Assembly: GCF_001401755.1 (NCBI RefSeq)
Contig: NZ_KQ474101.1
Coordinates: 1-64,000, forward strand
Reading direction: 5' to 3'
DNA length: 64,000 nt
Source of the DNA: Aquimarina longa SW024
Lineage (GTDB): Bacteria; Bacteroidota; Bacteroidia; Flavobacteriales; Flavobacteriaceae
Under the pieces are notes generated by a model. That model ran no database searches. It saw nothing but the letters and a program-made list of their open reading frames with translations, and was not told the origin of the DNA. Shown one piece after another: positions 14,729 through 25,703 of this stretch (the first letter of the stretch is position 1; every line of letters begins with the position of its first letter). The translations under genes were made by a program, and so were the position numbers.

Positions 14729-17700
14729 TTATTTCTTAACTAATCGAGTTTTTATTAGTTTTTGCCCATTATCTACTTCTAGTATATAAGTTCCAGATTG
14801 GATATCATAAATAGAAATATTACCTCCATTTAATTTCCCACGTTTAACAACCTGTCCAAAAATAGATATAATTCTATACGTTAAGTTCTCTGCTTTAGAG
14901 TTTCTTAATTTAACCTGAATATAATCTAATGCGGGGTTAGGGTAAACTATTATTTTATTATCTGAAATCTGAGTATTTACATTAGAAAGAGCTGAACGAT
15001 TAGTAAGAGTTGGGCTATCAGTAATACTAACTGTATAATCTTCTACTTTTCCTTGGCTAAAAGTTTCACAAGGGGTTTGCTTATCTCCAGATTTAAATAA
15101 GATACGCATTCTTGTTAGACCCAATATAGCATCTGATGGAATTGTAATATCATTCTCGAAATTTATAGTGCCATTGACAGAAGTAACATTCACTACTTTT
15201 TCATTTGGTTCAAAAATTCTATTTTGATTAAAGTCAATCCAAACTCCTAAAAAGTACTTATTAAGAGGACTCTGACTAACATTAAAAGATTCAGAATTTA
15301 TACTAATTTTATTGACACTTCCTTTAGCTACAGTAGCAATTTTTGACGTAGAATTGCTGTAACCAAAATTATTTCCAAAACGCTCAGTATTTGTCATTCC
15401 TCCAAAAGAAACATATTTTATCGAATTAAAAAGAGAAGAATTTCCATTAGGAATACAATAAGGAGCATCTTGAGTTTTAAAGGTTAGCACTTTACTTGCT
15501 TTAGAAACATTTCCTGCTTTATCTTTAGCTTTGATAGTTACTGTATACGTAGTGTTTGGTTTTAAATCAGTAAGAGTATAAGAAGTATTTGCTGTAGCGC
15601 TTAAACTTGTTTCTGCTCTAAACACTTCGTATTCGACTATTCCAACATTATCTTCAGAAGCATCCCAAGAAATAGTAGCTCCTGCTTTTGTAATGTTAGA
15701 TACCGTAAGGTTATCAGGTGCTGTAGGAAGTTCTGTATCAGGAACAATAGTTACTGTATAATCTTCTACTTCACCTTCTTCAAAAGTTTCACAAGCCGTA
15801 GTTGGTGCTTTCTTATTATTAAATACAATACGTATCCTTGTTTTACCTAGTTTAGCTGTGAAAGGAACAGCAAAAATTCCTTTAACGTCAGTATCATCAG
15901 ATGTGCCTGCCCAAACTTTTTCTCCTTCATCATCAAAATCTTTATCTTGGTTGTAATCAATCCAGACTGCATATCCTGCCTTAGAAGTAGAGCTTTTAGG
16001 AGTAATACTAATAGCGTTGTTTTCTCCTTTTACTAACTTCGTTAAAGTTTTTGTGTGATCTGAATGCCCTTTTCCGCCAGTAGAAGAGTTGTTAATAGTA
16101 CCCAATATTACTTTTTGAATATACTGATCTTTTCCACTCGTTGCTTTAGATACACAATAAATATCTTGAGTTTTAAATGCTTTTTTACCAGCTTTAGAAA
16201 CATTTCCTGATCTATCTTTAGCTTTTACATAAACGGTATACTCGGTATTAGCTTTTAAATTAGATACTTTAAAAGAGGTAGCTGTTGTAGAACCTAAACT
16301 AGTTTCTCCCTTGAATACTTCATATTGGGCTACTCCAATATTATCTTTGGACGCACTCCAAGCAAGGGTAGCACTTGTTTTTGTGATATCAGATACTATA
16401 AGGTTACTAGGAGCCGTAGGAAGTTCAGTGTCTTTTGGAAAAATAGTAACTGTATAATCTTCTACTTCGCCTTCAGCAAAAGTTTCACAAGCCTTAGCTG
16501 GTGCTTTCTTGTTGTTTAACACAACACGCATTCTTGTAGTACCTAGTTTTGCTGTTGAAGGCACTTTAAAAGTTCCGCTAACCTGAGCATCTTTAGATTT
16601 AGCCTTGGTCCAAACTTTTTCACCTATATCTTCAAAATCGCCATCTCTGTTATAATCAATCCAAACCGCATACCATACATCAGAAGTATTGTTTTTAGGA
16701 GTGATGGTAATTGTATTGGTTGCTCCTTTTGCTAACTTCGTTGAAATTGATGTATAGTCTGAATATCCTTTTGCGTCAGTAGAAGGGTTGTTAATAGTAC
16801 CCAATACTACTTTTTGAATATGCTGATCTTTTGCATTGGTTGCTTTAGACTTACAGTATGTGGTTAATGTTACTGCGTTACTTGCTTTAGAAATATTTCC
16901 TGCTTTATCTTTAGCCTTTATAGTGAATGTGTAAAGAATATTAGGATTTAAATCAAGATTCAAAAAAGTATTTTTATCACCTAGAATTCTTCTTTCACCA
17001 ATAAATAATTCATATTCAGTTACTCCAATATTATCTTTAGAAGCATCCCAAGAAAGGCTAGCACCTGTTTGTGTGATATTAGTTACTATAAGGTTAGTAG
17101 GAGCTGTAGGAGGTGTAACATCACTACCTTCTGGAAAGATGTTAACCGTATAATCCTCTACTTCGCCTTCTGCAAAAGTTTCACAAGCCGTTGTTGGTGC
17201 TTTTTTGTTGTTTAAAACAATGCGCATTCTTGTACGACCTGTTTTAGCCGATGACGGTACTTTAAAAGTTCCGTTAACTAGAGCATCTTTAGAGGTCTTT
17301 GTCCAAACTTTTTCTTCTGCATCAGAAAAATCGCCATCTTGATTATAATCAATCCAAACCGCATACCATACATCAGAAGCATTGTTCTTAGGAGTGATGG
17401 TAATTGTATTGGTTACTCCTTTTGCTATCCTAGTTGAAATTGATGTATAGTCTGAATATCCTTTTGTTTCAGTAGAAGTTTTATTAATAGTACCCAATAC
17501 TACTTTTTGAATGTATTGATCTTTTGCATTGGTTACTTTAGACTTACAGTATGTGGTTAATGTTACTGCGTTACTTGCTGTAGAAATATTTCCCGCTTTA
17601 TCTTTAGCTTTTATAGTGAATGTGTAAAGAGTATTAGAACTTAAATTAAGATTCAAAAAAGTATTTTTACCACCTAGAATTCTTCTTTCACCAATAAATA

Positions 17701-20700
17701 ATTCATATTCAGTTACTCCAATATTATCTTTAGAAGCATCCCAAGAAAGGCTAGCACCTGTTTGTGTGATATTAGTTACTATAAGATTAGTAGGAGCTGT
17801 AGGAGGTGTAACATCACTACCTTCTGGAAAGATGTTAACCGTATAATCCTCTACTTCGCCTTCTGCAAAAGTTTCACAAGCCGTTGTTGGTGCTTTTTTG
17901 TTGTTTAAAACAATGCGCATTCTTGTACGACCTGTTTTAGCCGATGACGGTACTTTAAAAGTTCCGTTAACTAGAGCATCTTTAGAGGTCTTTGTCCAAA
18001 CTTTTTCTTCTGCATCAGAAAAATCACCATCTTGATTATAATCAATCCAAACAGCATACCATACATCAGAGGCATTGCTTTTAGGAGTAATGGTAATTGT
18101 ATTAGAAGTTCCTTTTGCTATCCTAGTTGAAATTGATGCATAATCTGAATATCCGTCTCCGCCAGTAGAAGTTTTATTAATAGTACCCAGTACTACTTTT
18201 TGAATGTATTGATCTTTTGCATTCATTGCTTTAGGAACACAAAACGTTTTAAATGTTACACTACTTGCTTTAGATTTATTTCCAGCTTCATCTTTAGCAA
18301 TTATTTTATATGTATAAGAGGTGTTTGGCTTTAAATCATTAAATACTAAATTTGTTGTTGAGTTATGACCTAATAATTTTCCGTTTCTATATATAATATA
18401 TCTATCTAATTTACGATTATCTACGGAGGCTTTATAAGAAATTTTAACACTAGTTCTTGTTATGTTATAAGCTCTAAGATCTTCAGGGGCTGTAGGAGGT
18501 GTAATATCTGCACCTTTTGGAACGATGTTAATTGTATAATCTTCTACTTCTCCTTCTTCAAAAGTTCCACAAGCCGTTGTTGGTGCTTTTTTGTTGTTTA
18601 AAACAACACGCATTATTGCAGAACCTATTTTTACTGATGGAGGTATTGTAAAAGTTCCGCTAACCTGAGCTTCTTTAGATTTAGCCTTGGTCCAGACTTT
18701 TTCTCCTATATCTTCAAAATCGCCATCTCTGTTATAATCAATCCAAACAGCATACCATACATCAGAAACATTGCTTTTAGGAGTAATGGTAATTGTATTA
18801 GAAGCTTCTTTTGCTATCCCAGTTGAAATTGATGTATAGTCTGAATATCCTTTTGTTTCAGTAGAAGGGTTGTTAATAGTATTCAATACTACTTTTTGAA
18901 TATACTGATCTTTTGCATTCGTTGCTTTAGAAACACAAAGCGTTTTAAATGTTACGGTATTACTTTTTTTAGACATGTTTCTTGCTTTATCTTTAACTCT
19001 TAAAGAGATCGTATAAGTAGTATTTGGTTTTAAATCAATTAGCACAGCAGAATTCTGAAATATACTATTTGGTTTAAATTTAAAGTCTTTTGGTTCTATA
19101 TCAAGTTGTATACTTTGTATTGGATCACTATTTGAATAAGCATCCCAAGAAAGTTTAACACCAGTTTGTGTTATATTAGACGCTGTAAGATTAGTAGGAG
19201 CTTTATGCGGTGTAACATCACTACCTTTTGGAACGATGTCAATTGTGTAATCTTCCACTTCTCCCTCAGTAAAAGAGTTACAAGCATTGTCTATTTTTTT
19301 ATTACTTATCGCAATACGCATTGTTGCAGAACCATTTTTTACAGTTACAGGTATAGTAAAAGCACCGCTAGCTGATGCTTCTTTTGATTTATTTTTAGTC
19401 CAGACTTTTTCTGTTTCTTCAAACTTTCCATTTCTGTTATAATCAATCCAAACCGCATACCATGCATCAGAAGTAGTACTCTTAGGAGTAATGGTTATAG
19501 TGTTAGCCGTTTCTTTTGCTAACTTCGTTGAAATTGTTTTAGATGTTGCGTAATCTGAGTACCCCTCTGTGTCAGTAGAAGTATTGTCGATATTACCTAA
19601 TACTACTTTACTGATATATTGTTTTTTTCCATTGGTTGCTTCAGATTTACAAAGCGTTGTATATGTTACCGTATTACTTAGTTTAGATTTATTTCCTGCT
19701 TCATCCTCAAGAGTAATATTTATTGTATGTTCAGTGTTTGGTTCTAAACCGGTTAATATTATAGAATTCTGTGGCTCAGTAAATCTTGCTCTACCATAAT
19801 TAAATTTTTTTGATTGATAAGCTTTCATACGTTTTATAGAACCTTCTGAAGTAGGAGGTTTTGACCATACAAGTTTAACACTTGTTTGTGTTACATAAAA
19901 TGCTTTAAGATCACGAATAGCTGTATGTGGTGTAACATCGGTACCTTCTTTAACAATGGTAACGGTATACTCTTCTACTTCACCTTCTGCAAAAATTCCA
20001 CAAGCCGTCGGTGTTCCATTATTCCGCAAGGCAATACGCATTGTTGTTTTACCTAATTTTGCTGTTGAAGGTACTGTAAAAGTTCCGCTCACTTTAGCTT
20101 CTTTTGATTTAGCTTTGGTCCAAACTTTTTCTGCTTCTTCAAATTTTCCATCTCTGTTATAATCAATCCAAACCGCATACCATGCATCAGAGGTAGTACT
20201 TTTAGGAGTAACGGCAATTGTGTTAGTTGCTCCTTTTACTAATTTCGTTGCAATTGAAGTATAGTCTGAATATCCACCTTCGCTGGTAGAATAATGATCA
20301 ATAGTACCTAATTCTACTTTTTTGATATATTGATTTGTTGCATTTTGTGCTTTAGAAACACAAAGTGTTTTAAATGTTACTGCATTACTTCTATGAGAAG
20401 TATTTCCTGCAGCATCTTTAGCCAATACAGCCAATCTATAAGAAGTTTTAGAAGTTAAACCAGTAATAGCATAAGAAGTTTTTCTTGTACTATAGATGAG
20501 TTTTCCATCTTGAAATATTTCATATTCAGCTATTCCAAGATTATCTTTAGAAGCCTCCCAATTAAGCTTAGCACTTGTTTGTGATATATTAGATACTGAA
20601 AGATTATCAGGAACTGTAGGAGGTTCAGTCTCAGTAAATTTTGAAACAATATTAACTGTATACTCTTCTATTTCGCCTTCTTCAAAAGTTTCACAAGCAG

Positions 20701-23700
20701 TTGGTGTTTTCTTATTATTTAAAATAACACGCATTCTTGTAGAGCCAGTTTTTGCCGATGAAGGTACTTTAAAAGTTCCACTAACTTGAGCATCTTTGGA
20801 TTTAGTCTTAGTCCAAACTTTTTCTCCTTTATCAGAAAAATCGCCATCTTGATTATAATCAATCCAAACACCATATCCTACTTCAGAAGCAATACTTTTT
20901 GGAGTAATGGCAATTGTGTTGGTAGCCCCTTTAGCTAAGTTTGTTGAAATTGATGTGTGGTCTGAATATCCATCCCCACTGGTAGAAGTATTATTAATAC
21001 TACCCAATGCTACTTTTTGGATATATTGATTTTTTGCATTGGTAGCTTTAGAAGCACAATAGGTTGTAAATGTTACTGAATTACTTTTAGCAGAAACATT
21101 TCCTGCTTTATCTTTAGCTCTTACAGTTAATGTATAAGGAGTGTTCGGTTTTAAATCAGTAATAGTATAAAAGGCATTCGCTGTAGTACTTAGAGTTTTT
21201 TCTCCGTTAAGTATTTCATATTCGGTTACTCCAATATTATCTAAAGAAGTTGACCAAGACACCCTAGCGTTTGTTTTTGATATATTGGATACTTTAACAT
21301 TACTAGGAACTGTAGGAGATTTAGTATCTGATGTGATAATATTAACAATATAATCTTCTACTTCACCTTCTTCAAAAGTTTCACAAGCAGTTGTTGGTGT
21401 TGCTTTTTTCTTTAAAACAACACGCATTCTTGTTTTACCATTTTCTACGGTTAACGGTATTGTAAAATCTCCGATAGCTTTAGTTACTTTAGATGGATCC
21501 ATATCCCAAACTTTTTCTCCATCATCAGCGAAATCTCCATCTTTGTTATAATCAATCCAGACTCCATACCCTATTTTAGAAGTATTACTGCTAGGGGTAA
21601 TCGTAATTTTGTTAGAAATTCCTTTTATTAAATCAGTTGAATTGTATGTAGTGCGATCTGAATATCCTTCTCCACCAATAGAAGGGCTATTAATACAACC
21701 TAGCTCTACTTTTTTAATATACAGTTTTTGCTTACTAGTCCCTTTGGAAGTACAATAATCACTAGCTAGAGTTTTGAATGTTAATGTATTACTAGCTTTA
21801 GAAATATTTCCTGTAGCATCTTTAGCTACTATAGTGAATGAGTAAATGGTATTCGGGTCTGCTCCAGTAACATGTGTAAAATTTCTGTTTGTTTGAATTC
21901 TTATTGTTCCATTTATTAATATTTCATACTTATCTACTCTTTCTGTATCTGATGAAGCCTCCCAATTAATTTTAAATCCTGTTGATGATATATTGGATAC
22001 GTTAATATTACTAGGTGCCGTAGGGGGTGTAGTATCTTTTGGAATAATAATAACGGTATATTCTTCTACTTCTCCTTCTGCAAAAGTTTCACAAGCCTTT
22101 GGTGTTGCAGTTTTTTTTAAAACAACACGCATTTTTGTAGGACCTGTTTTTGCGGATAATGGCACTGTAAAAGTTCCACTAACCTGGGCATTTTTAGATT
22201 TATCGGTGTTCCAAACTTTTTCTCCATCATCAGAAAAATCCCCATCTCTATTATAATCAATCCAAACACCATATCCAGCTTCAGAAGTAGTACTCTTAGG
22301 AGTAATGTTAATTATGTTAGCAGCTCCTTTTACTAACTTCGTTGAAATTGATGTATAATCTGAATATCCTTTTGTGTCAGTAGAAGAGTTGTCAATACTA
22401 CCCAATACTACTTTTTGAATATGCTGATCTTTTGCATTCGTTGCTTTAGATTCACAATAGGTTGTAAAGTTAGTTGAAGAGCTATATGCAGAGTTGCCTG
22501 AAGAACATTTGCTTCGTACTTGAACTTCATATTGAGTTGAAACCGATAAATTTTTAAAAGAAACCGAAGTAGTTGAAACTGCTTTTGTGATCCAAGAAGA
22601 ACTTCCAGATGCTCGATATCTAACATCATAAGTAGCTCCAGAAATCCCATTCCAGTTTACAAAAGCTGAAGAAGCAGTTACCTTAGAAGTGGATACTTCT
22701 TTTGGCACTGTTACATTACAAGCTACTACTGATGTATCAGTAATACCAGTAATAATTAAAGAATAATTTTGGCTTCCTCCGGTTAATGTTCCTTTATGTC
22801 TAACGGTAATCGTATAAGTTCCTGAAGCACCAGAAACACCGACTCTTTCAAAAGGATCTACATTATTATCTGCTTTTGTGTTTGTAGTTGCTCCAGTTAA
22901 TTTATAAGGTAAATAAGTAGTTCCGTTTTTAGAAATTCTTAAATCTAGATCATTTACTAAAACAGGTGTTTTAGAATTAACAATTCTAGTAGCAGTTCCA
23001 GGTCTATCTGTCCAAGATATTGAAGCTAGTAATGGATTGGTTCCATCTGAGGTAACTGTAATCTCATAAGTTTGATCTGGGTATAATGTAAGTTCTTCAA
23101 TCCTTGATTGTTTTCCTTTTTCAGTGATGGTTTGTGATGCCTTTTTTGCATTTAATATCCCCCAGCCAAAAATAGCATCAGGTCCCTTAACCCCAGCGTC
23201 ATCAGCTGTATGTAAGGCTAATCCTTTTAAGGTGGCAGCTTTCATATATTTTTTATGAGTATTTTTATGATGTTGTTGTAACAATAATAACGACCCTGTT
23301 ACATTTGGTGCAGCCATTGAAGTTCCTGTTTTATTTTCATACGCTGTATCACTACTCGCAATAGTTGAATAAACATTCGTACCTACCGCAGTAATATCTG
23401 GTTTAATTCTAAAATCATCTGTAGGACCTTGACTACTACCACTATTTATTATAGCAGAAATGAAATTACCATTTTCATCAACATGTACATCTTGAGCATT
23501 GGCAACTACTAAATTATTTTTAGCAGTTGAATGATCTGTTAATTTGTCAAACCCAAAACCACTATTTGAGTTCTTATTTGCTGTATTGTCACTACCTTCA
23601 TTACCTGCAGTAACTACCATTAAGTATTTTTGGGCATTAAACATAACTCTATCCCAATCTCTAGATTCCTCAATATATCCGCCAAAATAATATGGAGATA

Positions 23701-24418
23701 ATCGCAGAGCTCCAGTTAATTTTTCTCTAAATAAAGTGTTATATGAGTGATTAGAGATAAGCATTCCATTCATAATTTCATCTATTACTTCTTTATGGTC
23801 ATTATTCCAATCAGCAACTTTAACTTTTGCGTGGGGAGCCACACCTTTTGCTTTAGGTTTAAATCCAGAGGCTCCAATAATCCCTGCTACATGTTGAGCG
23901 TGATCATTTTTTTTGGAAACTCCATCAATAATAGAAAAACGATTATTGCCACCTGCTCCATCAAATTCTTGATGTGTTAAACGAACTGCACCAGCATCCC
24001 AAACATAGGCTGTCATTCCTTGTCCCATAAGATTCAATCCTAAAGATCCGCCTGAGTGTAAATGGTTTATTCTTGTTGATTTAACAGTCTTAATGCCATT
24101 AGTAGAATTATAAATAGGTTTTCCATCTACTACTTTTTGAAGCTCCATATAAGTTCCATCAGCATTTTTTATTTTAACTTTCCAACCATTTTTTTTTGCT
24201 AATAATAATGCTTCTTCTTTTTCTTTTAAAGCCTTGTCATTTAATTCTTTTCTCAAAGCTTTAAGCGCTTCCATATTGTAGTCGCTATTAACTTCTTCAA
24301 TCTCTTGTATAGATTGTGTTTCTTTTGTTTTTTTCGTTTGTGCGTATGACTCTGCTTGAAAACCTAGTATAAAGATTATACTAGCCAATAGAGTCTTTTT
24401 CAATAATGTTTTTTTCAT
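14729..24418 (-). CDS. Giant secreted S8 (subtilisin-like) peptidase with FN3/GEVED array and T9SS sorting domain
   Basis: A 3229-residue exported protease. The signal peptide ends near residue 26 (ESYAQ). A propeptide-like charged helix covers about 45-80. The S8 catalytic domain shows Asp141 (AYVWDAG), His173 (NDHAQHVAG), oxyanion Asn273 (TAGNEG) and Ser367 (GTSMAAPNVTG). A beta-sandwich follows, then eleven FN3 domains alternating with eleven GEVED domains; each GEVED has a WIDYN(R/Q)DGDF-like strand and ends in EGEVE(D/E)YTV or a variant. The last about 75 residues are a type A T9SS sorting domain (YPNPALDYIQV at its start). The array fits a fibrous, calcium-binding, surface-attached or released adhesive protease. 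DGDF-type loops suggest Ca2+ sites. Seven to ten such domains are common in the family, so eleven pairs is long. Two neighbouring units are nearly identical (see repeat). Confidence 0.96.
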   Translation of the reverse strand: MKKTLLKKTLLASIIFILGFQAESYAQTKKTKETQSIQEIEEVNSDYNMEALKALRKELNDKALKEKEEALLLAKKNGWKVKIKNADGTYMELQKVVDGKPIYNSTNGIKTVKSTRINHLHSGGSLGLNLMGQGMTAYVWDAGAVRLTHQEFDGAGGNNRFSIIDGVSKKNDHAQHVAGIIGASGFKPKAKGVAPHAKVKVADWNNDHKEVIDEIMNGMLISNHSYNTLFREKLTGALRLSPYYFGGYIEESRDWDRVMFNAQKYLMVVTAGNEGSDNTANKNSNSGFGFDKLTDHSTAKNNLVVANAQDVHVDENGNFISAIINSGSSQGPTDDFRIKPDITAVGTNVYSTIASSDTAYENKTGTSMAAPNVTGSLLLLQQHHKNTHKKYMKAATLKGLALHTADDAGVKGPDAIFGWGILNAKKASQTITEKGKQSRIEELTLYPDQTYEITVTSDGTNPLLASISWTDRPGTATRIVNSKTPVLVNDLDLRISKNGTTYLPYKLTGATTNTKADNNVDPFERVGVSGASGTYTITVRHKGTLTGGSQNYSLIITGITDTSVVACNVTVPKEVSTSKVTASSAFVNWNGISGATYDVRYRASGSSSWITKAVSTTSVSFKNLSVSTQYEVQVRSKCSSGNSAYSSSTNFTTYCESKATNAKDQHIQKVVLGSIDNSSTDTKGYSDYTSISTKLVKGAANIINITPKSTTSEAGYGVWIDYNRDGDFSDDGEKVWNTDKSKNAQVSGTFTVPLSAKTGPTKMRVVLKKTATPKACETFAEGEVEEYTVIIIPKDTTPPTAPSNINVSNISSTGFKINWEASSDTERVDKYEILINGTIRIQTNRNFTHVTGADPNTIYSFTIVAKDATGNISKASNTLTFKTLASDYCTSKGTSKQKLYIKKVELGCINSPSIGGEGYSDRTTYNSTDLIKGISNKITITPSSNTSKIGYGVWIDYNKDGDFADDGEKVWDMDPSKVTKAIGDFTIPLTVENGKTRMRVVLKKKATPTTACETFEEGEVEDYIVNIITSDTKSPTVPSNVKVSNISKTNARVSWSTSLDNIGVTEYEILNGEKTLSTTANAFYTITDLKPNTPYTLTVRAKDKAGNVSAKSNSVTFTTYCASKATNAKNQYIQKVALGSINNTSTSGDGYSDHTSISTNLAKGATNTIAITPKSIASEVGYGVWIDYNQDGDFSDKGEKVWTKTKSKDAQVSGTFKVPSSAKTGSTRMRVILNNKKTPTACETFEEGEIEEYTVNIVSKFTETEPPTVPDNLSVSNISQTSAKLNWEASKDNLGIAEYEIFQDGKLIYSTRKTSYAITGLTSKTSYRLAVLAKDAAGNTSHRSNAVTFKTLCVSKAQNATNQYIKKVELGTIDHYSTSEGGYSDYTSIATKLVKGATNTIAVTPKSTTSDAWYAVWIDYNRDGKFEEAEKVWTKAKSKEAKVSGTFTVPSTAKLGKTTMRIALRNNGTPTACGIFAEGEVEEYTVTIVKEGTDVTPHTAIRDLKAFYVTQTSVKLVWSKPPTSEGSIKRMKAYQSKKFNYGRARFTEPQNSIILTGLEPNTEHTINITLEDEAGNKSKLSNTVTYTTLCKSEATNGKKQYISKVVLGNIDNTSTDTEGYSDYATSKTISTKLAKETANTITITPKSTTSDAWYAVWIDYNRNGKFEETEKVWTKNKSKEASASGAFTIPVTVKNGSATMRIAISNKKIDNACNSFTEGEVEDYTIDIVPKGSDVTPHKAPTNLTASNITQTGVKLSWDAYSNSDPIQSIQLDIEPKDFKFKPNSIFQNSAVLIDLKPNTTYTISLRVKDKARNMSKKSNTVTFKTLCVSKATNAKDQYIQKVVLNTINNPSTETKGYSDYTSISTGIAKEASNTITITPKSNVSDVWYAVWIDYNRDGDFEDIGEKVWTKAKSKEAQVSGTFTIPPSVKIGSAIMRVVLNNKKAPTTACGTFEEGEVEDYTINIVPKGADITPPTAPEDLRAYNITRTSVKISYKASVDNRKLDRYIIYRNGKLLGHNSTTNLVFNDLKPNTSYTYKIIAKDEAGNKSKASSVTFKTFCVPKAMNAKDQYIQKVVLGTINKTSTGGDGYSDYASISTRIAKGTSNTITITPKSNASDVWYAVWIDYNQDGDFSDAEEKVWTKTSKDALVNGTFKVPSSAKTGRTRMRIVLNNKKAPTTACETFAEGEVEDYTVNIFPEGSDVTPPTAPTNLIVTNITQTGASLSWDASKDNIGVTEYELFIGERRILGGKNTFLNLNLSSNTLYTFTIKAKDKAGNISTASNAVTLTTYCKSKVTNAKDQYIQKVVLGTINKTSTETKGYSDYTSISTRIAKGVTNTITITPKNNASDVWYAVWIDYNQDGDFSDAEEKVWTKTSKDALVNGTFKVPSSAKTGRTRMRIVLNNKKAPTTACETFAEGEVEDYTVNIFPEGSDVTPPTAPTNLIVTNITQTGASLSWDASKDNIGVTEYELFIGERRILGDKNTFLNLDLNPNILYTFTIKAKDKAGNISKASNAVTLTTYCKSKATNAKDQHIQKVVLGTINNPSTDAKGYSDYTSISTKLAKGATNTITITPKNNTSDVWYAVWIDYNRDGDFEDIGEKVWTKAKSKDAQVSGTFKVPSTAKLGTTRMRVVLNNKKAPAKACETFAEGEVEDYTVTIFPKDTELPTAPSNLIVSDITKTSATLAWSASKDNIGVAQYEVFKGETSLGSTTATSFKVSNLKANTEYTVYVKAKDRSGNVSKAGKKAFKTQDIYCVSKATSGKDQYIQKVILGTINNSSTGGKGHSDHTKTLTKLVKGENNAISITPKSSTSKAGYAVWIDYNQDKDFDDEGEKVWAGTSDDTDVKGIFAVPFTAKLGKTRIRIVFNNKKAPTTACETFEEGEVEDYTVTIVPDTELPTAPDNLTVSNITKAGATISWDASEDNVGIVEYEVFRAETSLSATANTSYTLTDLKPNTTYTVTIKAKDKAGNVSKASKVLTFKTQDAPYCIPNGNSSLFNSIKYVSFGGMTNTERFGNNFGYSNSTSKIATVAKGSVNKISINSESFNVSQSPLNKYFLGVWIDFNQNRIFEPNEKVVNVTSVNGTINFENDITIPSDAILGLTRMRILFKSGDKQTPCETFSQGKVEDYTVSITDSPTLTNRSALSNVNTQISDNKIIVYPNPALDYIQVKLRNSKAENLTYRIISIFGQVVKRGKLNGGNISIYDIQSGTYILEVDNGQKLIKTRLVKK
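16975..18073 (-). repeat. Near-identical tandem FN3-GEVED units within the subtilase
   Basis: Sequence from about 16975-17380 recurs at about 17668-18073, an offset of 693 bp (231 codons, exactly one FN3+GEVED unit), with only a few base changes. The other units of the array are much more diverged. This is the mark of a recent in-frame unequal crossover, so unit number may vary between strains. Confidence 0.85.
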
Positions 24419-24843
24419 TTTTAGGGAGTTTAAAGAGTTAGTTTCCTAATTAATAGATGATTGTTTCTATTAATTCTAAACAGTTACAAAACATTTCACC
24501 CTATTATTTTAACATATTATTAATGAATTGAGGTTGTGGCAAAAAGTCGGACAAATTTTCTAAGATTTATATTATATTTTTGATTTGATAAAATTCTAAA
24601 TCCATTTATTTAGGAAGTTTATACCTCAAAGACGAGTACAAAGTTTTCTTGTTAGATTATTTTTTATAGAACCTCTAATTCTAATTAAAGTAGTACTCTG
24701 CCTTTATACGTGTTATTGAGTTATTGAAGGTTTTTAAACCCTATTTGAAGTTAAATTTTATGAAATAACTCATGAATAATTAAATGATTTCTTTCCGTTT
24801 TACTGGTTGGTAACAAGGGCTAAGAAATATATTTAATACTGTT
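24419..24843. other. Intergenic region, no gene seen
   Basis: AT-rich DNA upstream of the giant subtilase. It must hold that gene's minus-strand promoter, but I find no TAnnTTTG box close to the start. No open frame with recognisable coding content was seen on either strand. Confidence 0.5.
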
Positions 24844-25099
24844 ACTTCTATACAAACTGCATATACTAAACTAGCACACTGGTATAAAGATGTTGAGCAA
24901 ACAAGGTTTAGAGCATTCAATACTATCGCAAATACGATAACAATCAATTATAGGTCTATCTTAAGTTATTTTATAAAACGAAGTACTAATTGCATTAGCA
25001 GAATCTTTTAATGCAAAGATAAAAGCATTTAGAGCACAATTCAGAGGAGTCAAAAATGTAGAATTCTTCTTATTTAGATTAACCAGAATATTTGCATAA
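24844..25099 (+). pseudogene. C-terminal remnant of an ISAon1-like transposase, frameshifted
   Basis: The plus strand reads a fragment with TKLAHWYKDVEQ, FNTIANTITINYRSIL and RSTN. It then continues in another frame after about 24993 as AESFNAKIKAFRAQF, FRGVKNVEFFLFRLTRIFA and a stop at 25099. This is the familiar end of the Bacteroidota ISAon1/ISL3-type transposase. The N-terminal two thirds are gone. Behind it, ACTGACACC occurs twice in a row within 25126-25148 and probably marks the right end of the old element. The remnant lies less than 120 bp from tRNA-Pro. Confidence 0.72.
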
Positions 25100-25166
25100 A
25101 CATAACAATTGGTCTTGATCCTCTTTTACTGACACCGTTACTGACACCACTGCCCCCTTAAACTAG

Positions 25167-25203
25167 AAAAGCTCCCGTTATCTGTTGATAACGAGAGCTT
25201 TAA
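25167..25203 (-). terminator. Terminator after tRNA-Pro(TGG)
   Basis: An imperfect long hairpin: AAAGCTC plus GTTATC on one side, GATAAC plus GAGCTTT on the other, with a short TGTT loop. It sits directly past the 3' end of the minus-strand tRNA. Confidence 0.6.
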
Positions 25204-25208
25204 ATTAG

Positions 25209-25283
25209 TCGGGGTGGCAGGATTCGAACCTGCGACCTCCGCGTCCCAAACGCGGCGCGATAACCGGGCTACGCTACACCCCG
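25209..25283 (-). tRNA. tRNA-Pro (anticodon TGG)
   Basis: The minus strand folds as a cloverleaf. The acceptor arms are CGGGGTG and CACCCCG with discriminator A. The anticodon arm is CCGCG-TTTGGGA-CGCGG, giving anticodon TGG. The T arm carries GGTTCGAATCC. CCA is not encoded. Confidence 0.96.
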
Positions 25284-25307
25284 AAAATGGTTATCCATTA
25301 GCGGGGG

Positions 25308-25315
25308 CAAATATA
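25308..25315 (-). promoter_or_regulatory. -7 box of tRNA-Pro(TGG)
   Basis: TATATTTG on the minus strand, 24 bp ahead of the mature tRNA 5' end, fits the Bacteroidota -7 consensus TAnnTTTG. No clear -33 TTG lies at the expected distance. Confidence 0.55.
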
Positions 25316-25703
25316 TATAAAACATTTGATTTGATGATTAATAAAACAATAAAATTTAGTTTTAATTTAAAGTTCTTTTTGATACTCTTATAATAAGTTG
25401 ATTTTCAATATCCATGCGAGATTCTATAAGTAGACAAGTCTTGATAGCACTATAATATCTCTGTTTTGAGTTAGTTTACTAAATCTACTACTTGTTGTAT
25501 AGGGGCGTTTAATTGAACATAAAATACTAACAATCCATTATAAAATAACAGATAAATAGTTATTATAATTTACTCTTATTAGGAAAGGTTTTTCAACTCT
25601 TTTTTTAAGAAAAAATAAAGGCTTTATGTGATTGTTAAATGAGCGCTAGATCGTATCTTTATAGGATCAAAAGATACCTTCATTAAATGTAGTTTTTCTC
25701 ACA

